From positions 1 through 64,000 of the forward strand of contig CALTWF010000008.1 in NCBI GenBank assembly GCA_943912755.1: 64,000 bases of DNA. The letters are read 5' to 3'. The first letter of the stretch is position 1. Each line of letters starts with the position of its first letter. The position numbers and the translations under genes are program-made. The DNA comes from an uncultured Pseudomonas sp. Lineage in GTDB: Bacteria; Pseudomonadota; Gammaproteobacteria; Pseudomonadales; Pseudomonadaceae. Below are positions 39,501-46,607 of this stretch, piece by piece. The notes beneath the pieces were generated by a model. The model ran no database searches. It was given only the letters and a program-made list of their open reading frames with translations, and was not told where the DNA came from.

Positions 39501-42028
39501 TGACCCAGAACTTCCTGGTGATCAGCGGCCAGGGCAACATCACCGCCTCGGCCGGGGGCGATATCACCACCCTGGCACCGACCGCGGTCCTTGCCAGCGG
39601 TGCTATCGACTACAACGCCGGCGGCAACCTCGACCTGCAGGAAGTCGGCACCGGCAGCGGCAACATCAGCCTGAAGGCCGGCAGCAACCTGACCCAGAAC
39701 GCCGCAGTGCAGACGGGTGAGGGCAATATCACCGCGCAAGCGGGCGGCGACCTGACCACCCTGGCCGATACCACCGTGACCGGCACCGGCAACATCGACT
39801 ACAGCGCCGGCGGCAACGCCACGCTGCAACAGGTGACCACCGGCAGCGGCAACATCGACCTCAAGGCCCTGGTCGGCAACCTGACCCAGCAAGCGCTGGT
39901 GCAGACCGGCAGCGGCAATATCAGCGCCAGCGCCGGTGCCGACCTGCTGATGAACGTCGGTACCCAGGCCATCGTCATCGGCCAGGGCAACCTGTCCTAC
40001 AGCGCTGGCAACAACCTGCTGATCGACCAGCTGAGCACCGCTGACGGCAACGTCACCCTGGCCGCCACCGCTGGCGATATCCAGGTCCAAGGCACGGCGG
40101 CGCGCAACGTCACCGCCAAGCAACTGAACGCCACCGCGGGCGGCAATATCGGCACCAACGATGCCCTGCGCACTGCCGTCGATACCCTGTCGGCCAAGGC
40201 AACCAACGGCTCGATCCTGGTCGACGAAGCCGATGCCGTGACCCTCGCCGATGTCGGAGCGGCCAATGGTTGGGTGTCGCTGAACGCAGGCGACATCACC
40301 ATCGAGCAACTGCAGGGCGACTCCATTGGCCTGAGCTCCACCGGCAAGGTGGTGACGGCGGCCGGCGGCCTGGTCAAGGGCGGCAGCCTGAACGTCGATG
40401 CCGAAACCGGCGTCAACCTGCATACCGCAGTGGATAGCGCCACGGTCGCGGTCTACGGCAGCGGCGATATCGTCCTGGCCGAGGACGACGGCATCACCCT
40501 GAGCCGCCTGCGCACCGACGACGGCGACATCCGCGTGGCCGCCGGCGGCGATATCAGCGTGCGCAACGTCACCGCCGGCAACGGCGATGTCAGCCTGGCT
40601 TCCAGCGGCGGCGCCATCGTTACCCAGCAGCCGAGCATCTTCACCCGCCTGCTGGCCCGCGTGGCCGAGATCACCGGGATCACCGGCGACCGCATCGAGC
40701 TCAGCGCCGCCAGCGGCCTGGGCAACGGCGAGCAGGGCGCGCTGCAACTGCACGGCAATAGCGTCAACGCCAGCACCACCAGCGGCGACGTCAACCTGGC
40801 GCAAAGCCAGGCGGTCAACCTGGAGCAGGTCAGCACCGGTAACGGCAACGTTTCTGTGACTGTCGCCGATGGCAACGCCACCCTGGGCAACATCAGCGCC
40901 AGCGGCAGCGTCGGCCTGAATGCCGAAAACGGCCAGTTGGTCGATGACGGCAATGGCAATACCCGGGTCAAGGGTGATGCCCTGGACCTGACCGCCAGCA
41001 ATGGCATTGCCGTGCAGACCCAGGCCAACAGCGTCAACGCCCAGGTCAGCGGCAGCGGCAGCGTCGCTATCGACGAGGCCGATGGCCTGAACCGCCTGAC
41101 CGTCAACAGCGCCAATGGTGATGTTGCGGTGACCAGCCGCACCGGCAACATCGGTGTCGACGTGGTCAATGCCAGCGGTCACGCCGTCAGCCTGAACGCC
41201 AATGCCGGTGCCATCCGCGATGCCAACAACAACGCGGCCAGCAACGTCAATGCGCAGGGCGTCAACCTGGTTGCCGCCGGCGGTATCGGCCAGACCGGCA
41301 ACGCCTTCGACGTCAACACCCAGACCCTGTCGGGTAATGGCGGCACGGGCGGTGCCAACCTGACCAGCACTTCGACGTCGGCGCTTGAGCTGGCTTCGCT
41401 GAGCGTCACCCAAGGCAACATCGCCCTGGCGGCGGCCGGCGACCTCAACGTCAATGGCGCGGTGAGCAACGCCGGTGCGGGCAACATTGCCCTGAGCGGT
41501 GCCAACATCAACCAGAACGCCAACATCACCACCAGTGGTCGCGGCAATGTCAGCGTCACCGGCAGCGGAGACGTGGTGATGGCTGCCACCAGCACCACCA
41601 GCACCGATAACGGTACCGTCAGCTACCAGGGCGGCAAGACCATCCAGGTCGCGTCGATCCAGACCTCCAACGCCGCCGGTGGTGGCAAGGTGGTGTTCGT
41701 CGCACCGCAGGTCCTCGACAACATGCCGGGCGTGGCCAACGTCCGTGCCTGGCAGGTCTCGCTGAATGCCGGCAACGGCAGCGAGGCGCTGATCGAGGAG
41801 CTGATGGGCGACGTCAACGACTCGTCGACCGTTGACCTGGGCAACCGGGTGATCGGTGGCAGCCTCGCCGAAAGCCGCCGCTTCATGGAGGCACTGCTGC
41901 AACCGGCGGTGGTCCAGCAGGGCGGGGTGGCCCAGGTGTTCGACGTGGGCCTGCTGACTGCACAGCAGATCACGCCGTACAACGGCTTCGTCGAAGGTGA
42001 AGACGGCGTGATGACCTACAACAAGTAA
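33584..42028 (+). CDS. Giant two-partner secretion exoprotein (TpsA, filamentous-haemagglutinin type)
   Basis: A 2814-residue secreted protein of about 280 kDa. After an extended signal (positively charged MSRKKKGTQRF..., cleavage near LAA), the TPS domain includes the conserved motifs INWTDFSINAGE and INPNGIVFGANS. Most of the rest is parallel beta-helix built of short Gly/Asn/Ser-rich repeats. Two features stand out. Residues about 1214-1430 form an Ala-rich helical insert with a hydrophobic hairpin (about 1305-1350). Residues about 1942-2170 are near 63-residue tandem repeats. No C-terminal toxin tip, VENN motif or Cys hook is seen, so an adhesin or matrix role is more likely than contact-dependent inhibition. 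It is co-transcribed with tpsB. Confidence 0.93.
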   Translation: MSRKKKGTQRFIKAVSVSVIGASSTVALAAPTGGDAVAGGITIGAMNNNAMLITQLQQKGIINWTDFSINAGELVEFAQQAGTGSITLNRVLGSQVSNIQGALRANGNIFLINPNGIVFGANSQVDVAGLLATTFDVTDQSFLNGGDLSFTQVVGKDLASISNEGQITADSGGFVYLVAPKVDNSGFVIANVGRVTMAAGDRFTVNLQGSNLINFSVSSSTLAAATGNDLTGVSNSGTVSAQTVLLEGNSASGLMSSVVNNSGIIEATDLTINAGDIVQNNTIKGVASAAAATTATLNASKTITTTDNSSTRATTLNLAVSDEGASIGSEEAALRVDADTLNATAASGHVLVTDVNGGVALGEVKAGTDTAGGSVVITAQNGNITSADTSKTNVSGYSAKFVADGAVGSDSAAVNTKVGVLSASTQNGGINVNNDGALILGDVIAREQITVNNLTSSSAALDNNGSITLSNGNTGSKNVKVRASEGVILTGTVSATNTLSVTSDNGDILAAQAGTALVGRTVNLSAGGEVGDAAQALSTQSNTVNASAGNGGVYLTESNVLTIGTLSAAGSDNNVVLNATQGNITVGSITATDGSVSLTAGNGGIVASGSGVNVSAASLTTSSKNATGAANKALSTSVDSLSATTSAAQAGVYVSNNKALEKLSVTTPNGDTNVTFSGGSLVYSRALNSLTLNRAQALDLSFANTASGFKLNGIDAGSDKSVSLTAAGDITQGSGSVVAKDLVIDASGNIGASGSALQTQASSLNLTSRNGAATIANTSADLDLTAKASATNGAVTVSQSGNLAVSSVVAKTAVDLSAGGAVTTAADAVGTAISAGSLKVAGASIGTSSKALSSQVAGAVNLTANAGDINYSNIGAISLLDVLASGKIAFQNSGDAVVGQVKAGDTINFKVSGNVTDGNGSAANFITSGLTAAVKSFGTSGDALEIQVDNLVIDAANGGIYARQSNGNLLSLVQATSGGTGSDIQIAADGSIKLGNVDAGGNNVKLSAGGTIEDGRSDKTKANVVARELDMSAPGGIGKQGNLDLDVSFLSAAGGSGGVTATNAGAVAVNSSSLTGKGTAAITIVATAITVLDNSGGTITMDGGSLTLTATAGNIVFLNQNDTIYLPGGGSITLTAMNKASSSVPGYDGVIIAGNLKTDGGDITLKAQSNITIGMLDAGNTGNVTVASAGGVILDGNGTAQNIRGNNVSLTASTPSEHTAELTRDTAIAEYSARDAEAAAKLLQLNILIQQLKDYEALVTSATVQNSLAELTQRLADIAATAQANKVDSMSSTADALNTALNAATVVRNAAAVIAGAAQAVPFSGDAGADAAFAVVDLVMSAASLALDSYERYSLAPQQDLLVELNNTLDVANAAVYTAATNLATTTAIRDTTATSKATADLAVFKANTARDAALQVRKQAVAAYDQNQMIDSSADKPLGITANRLDINNGGVIDSSLYLDSTGSLGLGNITVAAGEKIVAEATGNVGVVGSVNSDTSISLKAGQAILGQGGVLVTPDLKMVAGNGIGALQAVNTQTDRVAADAGNGGVAIVNANGGALLTIGTQGAVKGISGAGDISVTTDGSLKIDQLVKDSTHTHTVSLTATAGAIVDGNTVERNVQGGTLVAKAAGNIDLDSEVDTLNAEVTDAGNITVREGNAVTARNLKTASGNIDLKAGGAVVVGSLDAGSGTIGLHADGAVDDDQDNSTLIVADTLNIQAAGSVGATGSTSVRHLDTQVNTVNVTAAGEVNLAEVDDLAIGTLETTQGNVSVTTGGSLELGSLTTGTTSDTVTLMVGGAVSNAKTDGSSNIDAASLAIRAGSGIGADKALNVKVGNLEAYSAAGSIKLKDLDGDLTIGGVTPNLGYAAITGVNTNGGDIEVSTTGNLTVDEDVRNFGAGAISLGAGGNVQQNVDISALNGDLSVTAGGDIVMNPGVVGVALTGGNITYAAGGNASLQGVGTVNGNINLSATTGNLTQNFLVISGQGNITASAGGDITTLAPTAVLASGAIDYNAGGNLDLQEVGTGSGNISLKAGSNLTQNAAVQTGEGNITAQAGGDLTTLADTTVTGTGNIDYSAGGNATLQQVTTGSGNIDLKALVGNLTQQALVQTGSGNISASAGADLLMNVGTQAIVIGQGNLSYSAGNNLLIDQLSTADGNVTLAATAGDIQVQGTAARNVTAKQLNATAGGNIGTNDALRTAVDTLSAKATNGSILVDEADAVTLADVGAANGWVSLNAGDITIEQLQGDSIGLSSTGKVVTAAGGLVKGGSLNVDAETGVNLHTAVDSATVAVYGSGDIVLAEDDGITLSRLRTDDGDIRVAAGGDISVRNVTAGNGDVSLASSGGAIVTQQPSIFTRLLARVAEITGITGDRIELSAASGLGNGEQGALQLHGNSVNASTTSGDVNLAQSQAVNLEQVSTGNGNVSVTVADGNATLGNISASGSVGLNAENGQLVDDGNGNTRVKGDALDLTASNGIAVQTQANSVNAQVSGSGSVAIDEADGLNRLTVNSANGDVAVTSRTGNIGVDVVNASGHAVSLNANAGAIRDANNNAASNVNAQGVNLVAAGGIGQTGNAFDVNTQTLSGNGGTGGANLTSTSTSALELASLSVTQGNIALAAAGDLNVNGAVSNAGAGNIALSGANINQNANITTSGRGNVSVTGSGDVVMAATSTTSTDNGTVSYQGGKTIQVASIQTSNAAGGGKVVFVAPQVLDNMPGVANVRAWQVSLNAGNGSEALIEELMGDVNDSSTVDLGNRVIGGSLAESRRFMEALLQPAVVQQGGVAQVFDVGLLTAQQITPYNGFVEGEDGVMTYNK
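39406..40090 (+). repeat. Tandem ~63-residue repeats in the TPS exoprotein
   Basis: Four units of about 186-195 bases begin near 39406, 39597, 39783 and 39981. Each encodes GNI-DY-AGGN, a variable 10-residue stretch, SGNI-L-A, NLTQ, then GNI-A-AGGDL. They match whole beta-helix coils. Copy number could vary between strains by recombination. Confidence 0.7.
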
Positions 42029-42050
42029 GTTTTAGCGCGCTAATAAAGAA

Positions 42051-42083
42051 GGCTGCCGGATATTTGTCCGGCGGCCTTTTTTT
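42051..42083 (+). terminator. Rho-independent terminator of the TPS operon
   Basis: GGCTGCCGGA-TATTTG-TCCGGCGGCC forms a 10-bp stem with one G-U pair and is followed by seven T. It lies 22 bases after the tpsA stop. Confidence 0.9.
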
Positions 42084-42087
42084 GTCT

Positions 42088-42107
42088 GTGTATCAAGGTT
42101 GATACAC
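42088..42107. promoter_or_regulatory. Palindromic operator upstream of bphO (GTGTATCAA-GG-TTGATACAC)
   Basis: A perfect 9-bp-arm dyad with a 2-base spacer lies in the bphO promoter region. The shared core TTGAT/ATCAA recurs in a second dyad at 42154-42171. Confidence 0.55.
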
Positions 42108-42153
42108 TCCGTTTCGTACATTGCGTGGTTGTAGGAAATAAGCCATTTTGTAC

Positions 42154-42171
42154 GTTGATTTTTCGATCAAC
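42154..42171. promoter_or_regulatory. Second dyad upstream of bphO (GTTGAT-N6-ATCAAC)
   Basis: A perfect 6-bp-arm inverted repeat about 47 bases before the bphO start, sharing its half-site with the dyad at 42088. Nearby TTTCGTACATTG and TTTTGTACGTTG form a direct repeat. The binding protein is unknown. Confidence 0.45.
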
Positions 42172-42217
42172 TTTTACCCATTGGCCATCATGAGGTCAGC
42201 CATCAGAGTCCAGTCAT

Positions 42218-42832
42218 ATGCAATCCACGTCCCGTGACGTCGCTTCGGCACCCGTGCTGCAAGAATTGCGCGCCCACACCGCCGAACTGCACATCGCACT
42301 GGAAAAACGCCTGCCGTTCTTCTCCGCCAACCTGGATTTCCCCGCGTTCCTGCATTTGATGCAGGCCTACCACGGTTTCTATGCCCCGCTGGAAGACGCC
42401 CTGCGCGCCAGCGCCGGCGTGCCCGCCGGTTTCGACCTGCAACCGCGCTTCAAGACCGCCACCCTGCACGGCGACCTGCGCGCCATGGGCCTGTCGGCCG
42501 AGGCGATCGCCGGTTTGCCGCGGTGCCCGGAGCTGCCCGATCTCGATTCCCCCTGCGCCTGCCTTGGCGTGCTCTATGTCATCGAGGGCGCGACCCTGGG
42601 CGGGCAGGTGCTGCGCCGCGAGATGCTCGCGCGCCTGGGCCTGGATGCCAGCAGTGGCGCGGCCTTTCTCGATGTCTATGGCGCCGACACCGGCCGCCGC
42701 TGGCGCGATTTTCTCGATTACCTGTGTTCCCGCCCGCTGGACGCCGGCGAGCGCGCCGCCGTGGTGCGTGCGGCACGCAGCACCTTCATCTGTTTCGAAC
42801 GCTGGCTGCACGGCCAGGAGGTACTCTCATGA
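42218..42832 (+). CDS. bphO: Biliverdin-producing heme oxygenase
   Basis: A 204-residue heme oxygenase that makes biliverdin, the chromophore for the phytochrome encoded next. The proximal heme His lies in LRAHTAELHIALEKRLPFF near residue 20-26, and the distal helix is GVLYVIEGATLGGQVL. Its length fits the BphO family. It overlaps bphP by ATGA, which links chromophore synthesis and apoprotein synthesis. The promoter region upstream carries two dyads with a common half-site, pointing to dedicated regulation. No strong Shine-Dalgarno is seen. Confidence 0.93.
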   Translation: MQSTSRDVASAPVLQELRAHTAELHIALEKRLPFFSANLDFPAFLHLMQAYHGFYAPLEDALRASAGVPAGFDLQPRFKTATLHGDLRAMGLSAEAIAGLPRCPELPDLDSPCACLGVLYVIEGATLGGQVLRREMLARLGLDASSGAAFLDVYGADTGRRWRDFLDYLCSRPLDAGERAAVVRAARSTFICFERWLHGQEVLS

Positions 42833-45066
42833 CTCCGCAAGAACAGGCGGCTTTCGAGGAATTGCTGGCCAACTGCGCCAACGAACCGATCAGCTTTCCC
42901 GGTGCCATCCAGCCCCATGGTCTGCTGGTCACCCTCAGCGAGCCCGGGCTGCAGATCCTGCAGATCAGCGCCAACGTCAAGGAGCTGCTGGGCCGCGACC
43001 CACAGAGCGTGATCGGCCTACCGCTGGACAAGCTGCTGGGGCGCAAGCACGTCAAGCCGCTGCGCGACATGCTGCAACAGCCGCTGCTGTCCGGCGAGGC
43101 GCCGCTGAGGGTCAAGCTCAATGGCAGGACCTTCGATGGCCTGCTGCACCGCCACGACGGCCTGCTGCTCCTCGAACTGGAGTTGCACGCCGGGAATTTT
43201 GCCCCCGGCAGCATCGCCGGCAACCTGACCAACCTCGGGCGCATGCTCCAGCGCCTGCAAGGGGCGACCTCGCTGCAGGCGCTGTACGACGTCAGCGTGC
43301 GCGAGATCCAGGCCATGACCGGCTACGACCGCGTGTTGATCTACCGCTTCCAGGAGGAGGGCCATGGCCAGGTGATCGCCGAGGCGTCCGAGCCGTCCAT
43401 GGAGGTGTTCAACGGCCTGTTCTTCCCGGCCTCGGACATTCCCCAGCAGGCCCGCGAACTGTACCGGCGCAACTGGCTGCGGATCATTCCCGACGCCGAC
43501 TACCAGGCAGTGCCGCTGGTCCCGCGCCTGCGCCCGGACACCCAGGCGCCGCTGGACCTGAGCTTCGCCACGCTGCGCAGCGTGTCGCCGATCCACTGCC
43601 AATACATGAAGAACATGGGTGTGCTCTCGTCCATGAGCATTTCCCTGCTCAAGGACGGCGAACTGTGGGGCCTGATCAGCTGCGGCAACCGCCAGCCGCT
43701 GCATGTGCCCCATGACCTGCGCATGGCCTGCCAGGCCATCGGCCAGGTGCTGTCGTTGCAGATCAGCGCCATGGAGGCGCTGGAAGTCAGCCGTCAGCGC
43801 GAGGAAAAGGTCGAGGCGCTGGGTCTGCTCAACCAGGCCATGGTCGACTCGCCGCAGAACGTCTTCGACGGCCTGGCGCAGCAACCCGAGGTGCTGATGG
43901 CGCTGACCGGCGCCGCCGGCATCGCGATCATCGAAGACAAGCAACTGCACCGTTATGGCCTGTGCCCGGAGCCGGAGCAGATTCGCGCCTTGCACCGCTG
44001 GTTGCAGGAGCGCGGCGAGCCGGTGTTCGCCAGCCATAACCTGTCGGCGATCCATCCCGCCGCTGCGGACTATCAGCATGTGGCCAGCGGCGTGCTCGCC
44101 ATGAGCCTGCCCAAGCCGGTGGACAACGGCGTGCTGTGGTTCCGCCCGGAAGTGAAGGAAAGCATCAACTGGAGTGGCGACCCGAAAAAGCCGCTGGCCC
44201 TGGAAAACTCCGAGACCGGCCTGCGCCTGCGGCCACGCACTTCCTTCGAAATCTGGAAGGTGGAGATGGCCGGCATCTCGCGCAAATGGAGCCACGGCGA
44301 CCTGTTCGCCGCCAACGATCTGCGCCGCTCGGCCCTGGAAAACGACCTGGCTCGCCAGGTCCGCCGCGAGCAAGAGGCGGTGCGCACCCGCGATGACCTG
44401 GTGGCGGTGGTCTCCCACGACCTGCGCAATCCGATGACGGTCATCTCCATGCTCTGCGGCATGATGCAGAAGAGCTTCAGCTCCGATGGCCCGCACACCT
44501 CCCGGCGCATCTCCACCGCCATCGACACCATGCAACAGGCGGCGGGGCGCATGAGCACCCTGCTCGACGACCTGCTGGACACCTCGAAGATCGACGCCGG
44601 GCGCTACACCATCGCGCCGAAGACCCTCAGCGTCAGCCAGATCTTCGAAGAGACCCAGGCCTTGCTGGCGCCGCTGGCGTTGAACAAGAACATCAGCATC
44701 GCCTTCGAAAGCGAGCCGGACCTGACCATCCACGCCGACCCGGAGCGGCTGTTCCAGGTGCTGTCCAACCTGGTGGGCAACGCCATCAAGTTCACCCCGC
44801 GCCTGGGCAACGTGGGGGTGCATGCGGCGCTGGGCAGCAACGAGATCGTCTTTACCGTCAAGGACAACGGCGAGGGCATCCCGGCGGAGCAGTTGCCCCA
44901 TGTGTTCGAGCGCTACTGGACACTCAAGGAGGGCAATCCCAACGGCACCGGGCTGGGGTTGTACATCACCCAGGGCATAGTCGAGGCCCACGGCGGGCGG
45001 ATCGAGGCCAGCAGCGAGGTGGGCAAGGGGACCGAGTTCAGGTTCACCATGCCGCTGGGGAATTGA
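42829..45066 (+). CDS. bphP: Bacteriophytochrome histidine kinase
   Basis: A 745-residue red/far-red photoreceptor. The PAS domain carries the biliverdin-linking Cys16 before the conserved EPISFPGAIQPHG. The GAF domain has FPASDIPQQAREL and the chromophore-contacting His256 in SPIHCQYMKNMG. PHY carries the tongue motif PRTSFE. The kinase core has phospho-acceptor His530 (VSHDLRNPMTVI), N-box (NLVGNAIKF) and G-boxes (VKDNGEGIP, GTGLGLYIT). No receiver domain is attached and no response regulator follows, so the partner is encoded elsewhere. It is translationally coupled to bphO. Confidence 0.95.
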   Translation: MTPQEQAAFEELLANCANEPISFPGAIQPHGLLVTLSEPGLQILQISANVKELLGRDPQSVIGLPLDKLLGRKHVKPLRDMLQQPLLSGEAPLRVKLNGRTFDGLLHRHDGLLLLELELHAGNFAPGSIAGNLTNLGRMLQRLQGATSLQALYDVSVREIQAMTGYDRVLIYRFQEEGHGQVIAEASEPSMEVFNGLFFPASDIPQQARELYRRNWLRIIPDADYQAVPLVPRLRPDTQAPLDLSFATLRSVSPIHCQYMKNMGVLSSMSISLLKDGELWGLISCGNRQPLHVPHDLRMACQAIGQVLSLQISAMEALEVSRQREEKVEALGLLNQAMVDSPQNVFDGLAQQPEVLMALTGAAGIAIIEDKQLHRYGLCPEPEQIRALHRWLQERGEPVFASHNLSAIHPAAADYQHVASGVLAMSLPKPVDNGVLWFRPEVKESINWSGDPKKPLALENSETGLRLRPRTSFEIWKVEMAGISRKWSHGDLFAANDLRRSALENDLARQVRREQEAVRTRDDLVAVVSHDLRNPMTVISMLCGMMQKSFSSDGPHTSRRISTAIDTMQQAAGRMSTLLDDLLDTSKIDAGRYTIAPKTLSVSQIFEETQALLAPLALNKNISIAFESEPDLTIHADPERLFQVLSNLVGNAIKFTPRLGNVGVHAALGSNEIVFTVKDNGEGIPAEQLPHVFERYWTLKEGNPNGTGLGLYITQGIVEAHGGRIEASSEVGKGTEFRFTMPLGN

Positions 45067-45162
45067 GGCGGGGCGGGCTGGGAAACGGCGAGGCGAAATG
45101 CCATTATTTCGCCCTGATGTGCTGGCCCCTTTACCCTGATCCCCTCTGCAAGGAAGCCCGGT

Positions 45163-45900
45163 ATGCCTGAATGCTACGACACGCTGAGTGATGCCTTTGC
45201 CGCCATCGGCAAGGACAAGGCCAAGAAACGTCTGTGGACGATTCTCAACTTCAAGGGCATGCCCGCTTTCCATGTGTTCTGGAGTGCGCCCAACGCGGGG
45301 CAGATAGTCGCCGGCATTCTCAATGCCGGCCTGCCTGCGGAGCTACCCACGGTGCTGACCAACAAGCAGTTGCCGCAACTCAAGCAGGGCGGGGTGGACA
45401 AGGGCAGCACCGAGTACCTGGCGAACGAGGCCAATCGGGCCCGGGTGTCGGAGATCAAGACCAAGCGCGCCGCCGTGGCCGATATCCTTGCCCAGCAATG
45501 GCAAGTCAATACCTGGAAGTTCACCGGCCATGCCGAGGAGCGCATGCTGCTGAATTTCTCCCGGTTGTATACCGAGTACTGCATCAATACCGGGCTCCTT
45601 CCCACGGTACTGATCTACAACTCCGATTCGCCGTGCACGGTGCACGATCCCCGGGCGAGCAGCTTGCTGCAGCCGCGCTCGTGCTCCGCCAAGCTCGACC
45701 AGCTTGCCCTGCGCTATCCCTTCGCCGAGTTCGTCGTCTACTACTACAAGGCCTATCACGGCTCTGGCGTGGGTGATTCGGCAGCCAGCTCCAGCGCCGC
45801 CAGCAGCAGCGTGGTCAGCCATCTGACGCGGAATAACATCGAGTTGCTGCCGTTCACCGAGAGCCTGATGAAGTTGTGCAGCGAGCATGGGGTGAAGTGA
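45163..45900 (+). CDS. Orphan protein with cytidine-deaminase-like motifs
   Basis: A 245-residue protein not assigned to a known family with certainty. The region about 115-200 shows the order of a deaminase fold: HAE (His123, Glu125) in a helix, then strand VLIYNSDSPC (Cys158), helix SCSAKLDQLALRYP (Cys174) and strand AEFVVYYYKAY. The zinc Cys pair is 15 residues apart rather than the usual 2-4, so a loop would be inserted. There is no signal peptide. A Ser/Ala-rich linker (SAASSSAASSS) stands near the C-terminus. AAGGA precedes the start. It stands alone between bphP and the iron regulon, with no toxin or immunity neighbour. Confidence 0.6.
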   Translation: MPECYDTLSDAFAAIGKDKAKKRLWTILNFKGMPAFHVFWSAPNAGQIVAGILNAGLPAELPTVLTNKQLPQLKQGGVDKGSTEYLANEANRARVSEIKTKRAAVADILAQQWQVNTWKFTGHAEERMLLNFSRLYTEYCINTGLLPTVLIYNSDSPCTVHDPRASSLLQPRSCSAKLDQLALRYPFAEFVVYYYKAYHGSGVGDSAASSSAASSSVVSHLTRNNIELLPFTESLMKLCSEHGVK

Positions 45901-46030
45901 GCCCCGAATGCGGCGGAGCGGGGGCGGGATTGCCGGGGCAGGGCTGATAGCGCGGATCAGCCGCCAGGCATGGGAACGTAGTGTATTTCAAGGGTGGCGA
46001 TTGCTCTCTCTCGGGATAATCGGCTATTTT

Positions 46031-46049
46031 GATAAGCATTCTCATTAAC
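46031..46049 (+). promoter_or_regulatory. Fur box upstream of the ECF sigma factor
   Basis: GATAAGCATTCTCATTAAC matches 14 of 19 positions of the Fur consensus. It lies 25 bases before the sigma-factor start at 46074. Iron repression of the surface-signalling set is therefore likely. Confidence 0.75.
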
Positions 46050-46073
46050 ATCACCGTCCCCTGGCGTTCCTCC

Positions 46074-46607
46074 ATGACCCAATCCCTTCCCGGTAACTAC
46101 CGCGCCAAGGTGGCAAGCCTTTACGTCGAGAACCACAGCTGGGTCCAGCAATGGCTCACCCGGCGCCTGGGCAATGCCAGCGATGCCGCCGAGCTGGCCC
46201 AGGACGTGTTCGTGCGCCTGCTGGCGCAACCCCGGGAGTTCGATAGCGACAGCCATGCCCGCGCCTGGCTGAGCCGGGTGTCGATGCACCTGTGCGTGGA
46301 TTTCTGGCGGCGCAAGCAACTGGAACGAGCCTGGCTCGAAGCCCTGGCCCAGGTGCCGGAGGCGCATTGGCCGTCCCAGGAGCAGCAGGCGATCATCCTC
46401 GAAACCCTCGGCCAGTTGCAGGCCATGCTCGAACGCCTGCCGACCCGGGTGGCCGAAGCCTTCAGCCTGTCGCAACTGCATGGCCTGGGCTACCGCGAGA
46501 TCGGTGAACTGCTGGGCGTGTCCGAGCGCACCGTGACCAAATACATCGCCCAGGCCATGTTCCAGTGCGCGCTGCTCGAAGCCGAGCTGGACGGGGTGTT
46601 GTCGTGA
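46074..46607 (+). CDS. FecI-type ECF sigma factor
   Basis: A 177-residue extracytoplasmic-function sigma factor. Region 2 is seen in ASDAAELAQDVFVRLLAQP and the -10 binding segment ARAWLSRVSMHLCVDFWRRKQ. Region 4 is LPTRVAEAFSLSQLHGLGYREIGELLGVSERTVTKYIAQA. It directs transcription of the TonB receptor gene when the siderophore signal arrives. ATG at 46074 was chosen, because the earlier TTG at 46029 overlaps the Fur box. The stop overlaps the anti-sigma start (GTGA). Confidence 0.93.
   Translation: MTQSLPGNYRAKVASLYVENHSWVQQWLTRRLGNASDAAELAQDVFVRLLAQPREFDSDSHARAWLSRVSMHLCVDFWRRKQLERAWLEALAQVPEAHWPSQEQQAIILETLGQLQAMLERLPTRVAEAFSLSQLHGLGYREIGELLGVSERTVTKYIAQAMFQCALLEAELDGVLS

Noticed and set aside
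37310..41902. A 1530-codon antisense open frame under tpsA
   Set aside because: This is also a shadow of the repetitive Asn/Gly/Asp codons of tpsA. The residue composition (Ala/Val/Asp/Gly repeats) is an artefact.
33584..42028. TPS exoprotein as a contact-dependent inhibition toxin (CdiA)
   Set aside because: No VENN-type motif, no toxin-like C-terminal domain and no small immunity gene after the stop. A strong terminator follows directly.
43018..45273. 751-codon antisense frame opposite bphP
   Set aside because: bphP is complete on the sense strand with conserved PAS, GAF, PHY and kinase motifs. The antisense frame is a shadow.
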